Origin: an uncultured cyanobacterium | Lineage (GTDB): Bacteria; Cyanobacteriota; Cyanobacteriia; Cyanobacteriales; Nostocaceae | Direction: 5' to 3' | DNA length: 64,000 nt | Assembly (NCBI GenBank): GCA_903903925.1 | Contig: CAIVAU010000113.1 | Location: 34,958 to 98,957, forward strand | In this document: piece by piece, positions 63,701 through 64,000 of the stretch | Numbering within the stretch: position 1 is the first letter of the stretch | How the letters are laid out: each line of letters starts with the position of its first letter | The notes under the pieces: model-generated | Database searches by the model: none | What the model was told of the DNA's origin: nothing | What the model saw: only the letters and a program-made list of their open reading frames with translations | Position numbers and translations under genes: made by a program

Positions 63701-64000
63701 GTTCCTTTGTCACCTTAGACACTATACCCTTAACAGCCAATGGCAAAATCGACCGCAAAGCATTACCCTCACCAAGTGGGGAAATCATCCGCGAAAGTGA
63801 ATACGTGGCACCCCGCACAGACGTTGAGCAAATCTTAACAAATATTTGGCAAGAACTACTGCTCAAAGAAAAAGTCAGCATCCATGACAACTTCTTTGAA
63901 ATCGGTGGTGACTCTATCCTGAGTATTCAAATCGTTTCCCAGGCGAAAAATGCAGGAGTCCAAATCACTCCCAAACAGATATTCCAAAATCAAACCATCG
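60703..64000 (+). CDS. NRPS, first module (C-A-PCP), runs off the window
   Basis: At least 1099 residues. Residues 1-55 are a TubC-like N-terminal docking domain (ILSEFLQEISIKGWKLWNEN). A condensation domain follows (active-site motif HHIAGEG near 190; the usual last Asp is Glu). The adenylation domain (about 510-1010; YTSGSTGQPKGT, YGPTEAAI) has a hand-aligned specificity code D-V-W-H-F-S-L-I-D, the serine code. The carrier protein has Ser1071 in GGDSI, a form typical before an epimerase. GGGGGAA precedes the ATG, which overlaps the PKS stop. The downstream part is beyond base 64000. Confidence 0.92.
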   Translation, partial: MILSEFLQEISIKGWKLWNENGRLRYRAPNNEAMSAVLEQLQEYKAEILNLLEAQPNLLEVYPLSHGQQALWLLWQLAPDNSAYNVAFSCRICSDLDVAALQKVFEVLTERHPILRSTFPRLGTEPIQQINLEQAVDFQQIDATNGSESELKEAVSAASKSPFDLDCGPIMRVRVFTRSQQEHILLLVIHHIAGEGWSIGILLDELKVLYPAFRTGQEATLPPPLHSHQHVRWQKTIIDSAEGELMWDYWQQQLAGELPVLNLPTDRPRPSVQTYNGASYPLHLSETLTQQLKELAQSEGATLYTILLAAFKVLLHRYTDQDDILVGSPTASRHRAEFTQIVGYLVNPVVLRTNLSENPSFREFLAQVRKTVIAAIAHQDYPFALIVKRLQPLRDASRSIIFQASFVLQKLQQTPDVLKLYSNQIGTTIKWGGLILEPYEIPQQEGQFDLNLEMMEGSSSVVGALKYNTDLFDESTIERMATHFQNLLSAIVENPQLSVGELPLLSAAERHQQLVEWNETGCEYPNNKCIHQLFESQVERTPDAVAVVFENQQLTYQQLNQRANQLAYYLQSLGVGPEVLVGICVERSLEMVVGLLGILKAGGAYVPLEPNYPPERLSYMLDDSGVGVLLTQQELLSSLPSHTARMVCLDTDWGEIEQHSQENLGAGVCQENLAYVIYTSGSTGQPKGTMNTHQGIHNRLLWMQQCYQLTNTDALVQKTPFSFDVSVWEFFWSLLTGARIIIALPEGHKDSTYLVNLITQQQITTIHFVPSMLQVFLQEPNSGNCNCLKRVFCSGEALSFELTQRFFDKLECELHNLYGPTEAAIDVTFWQCQSQENLQIVPIGRPISNTQIYILNKHLQPVPIGVAGELHIGGAGLARGYLNRPELTNEKFIPNPFSNCKSERLYKTGDLTRYLSDGNIEYIGRLDDQVKIRGFRIELGEIETVLNTHPQIQQAVVIATEDLPGNKRLVAYVVTREDTLRTKQLREFLKLKLPEYMVPSSFVTLDTIPLTANGKIDRKALPSPSGEIIRESEYVAPRTDVEQILTNIWQELLLKEKVSIHDNFFEIGGDSILSIQIVSQAKNAGVQITPKQIFQNQTI

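Overview
The window looks like chromosomal DNA of a filamentous, probably heterocyst-forming cyanobacterium. Four things suggest this: very frequent HIP1 octamers (GCGATCGC), a carboxysome tandem-BMC shell protein (CcmP), many cyanobacteria-type dispersed repeats, and numerous small toxin-antitoxin genes. I cannot name a species from sequence alone.

Layout. 1-2.2 kb (minus strand): end of an MBL-fold hydrolase gene, panD, ppa and two small conserved genes. 2.3-6.3 kb: an accessory stretch with a decayed PIN/RHH toxin-antitoxin pair, an intact PIN pair, a truncated CHAT/TPR-type gene and an uncharacterised two-gene membrane cassette. 6.4-13.1 kb: an ATPase-nuclease fusion and a five-gene branched-chain/neutral amino acid ABC importer, bracketed by copies of the livF 3' end. 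13.1-20.5 kb: a 2-oxoglutarate hydroxylase, small unknown genes, and a DUF4331-TPR-NicO operon. 20.7-28.9 kb: a STAND ATPase with a GNAT-like region, a GT21 glycosyltransferase, GlsB-type, pentapeptide, CcmP, DUF2301 and phosphoribosyltransferase genes.

The most notable system is at 30.5-37.0 kb. A WGR/HEAT-repeat protein, a winged-helix/SWIM protein and a retron-type reverse transcriptase lie in one operon. Between the SWIM and RT genes is a 241-nt element with the layout of a retron msr-msd RNA: 13-nt inverted ends (a1/a2), a small GC hairpin, and a long perfect hairpin. The accessory pair matches what I recall as retron type XIII (ARM + WHSWIM), an anti-phage defence class. The ncRNA is my own reading of the sequence.

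37.1-51.8 kb holds a Rieske/PaO oxygenase, a cupredoxin-phosphoesterase operon, a VapBC pair, an ECF sigma/anti-sigma pair, dnaG, a cell-wall amidase, panE, a DUF5615/DUF433 pair, a PAP2 phosphatase and TauE- and CadD-type transporters. 51.8-52.7 kb carries transposase remnants. From 52.7 kb to the window end runs a lipopeptide assembly line: FAAL-monooxygenase-ACP-KS-AT-KR-ACP, followed by an NRPS whose first module reads as serine and probably epimerises it. It continues past base 64000.
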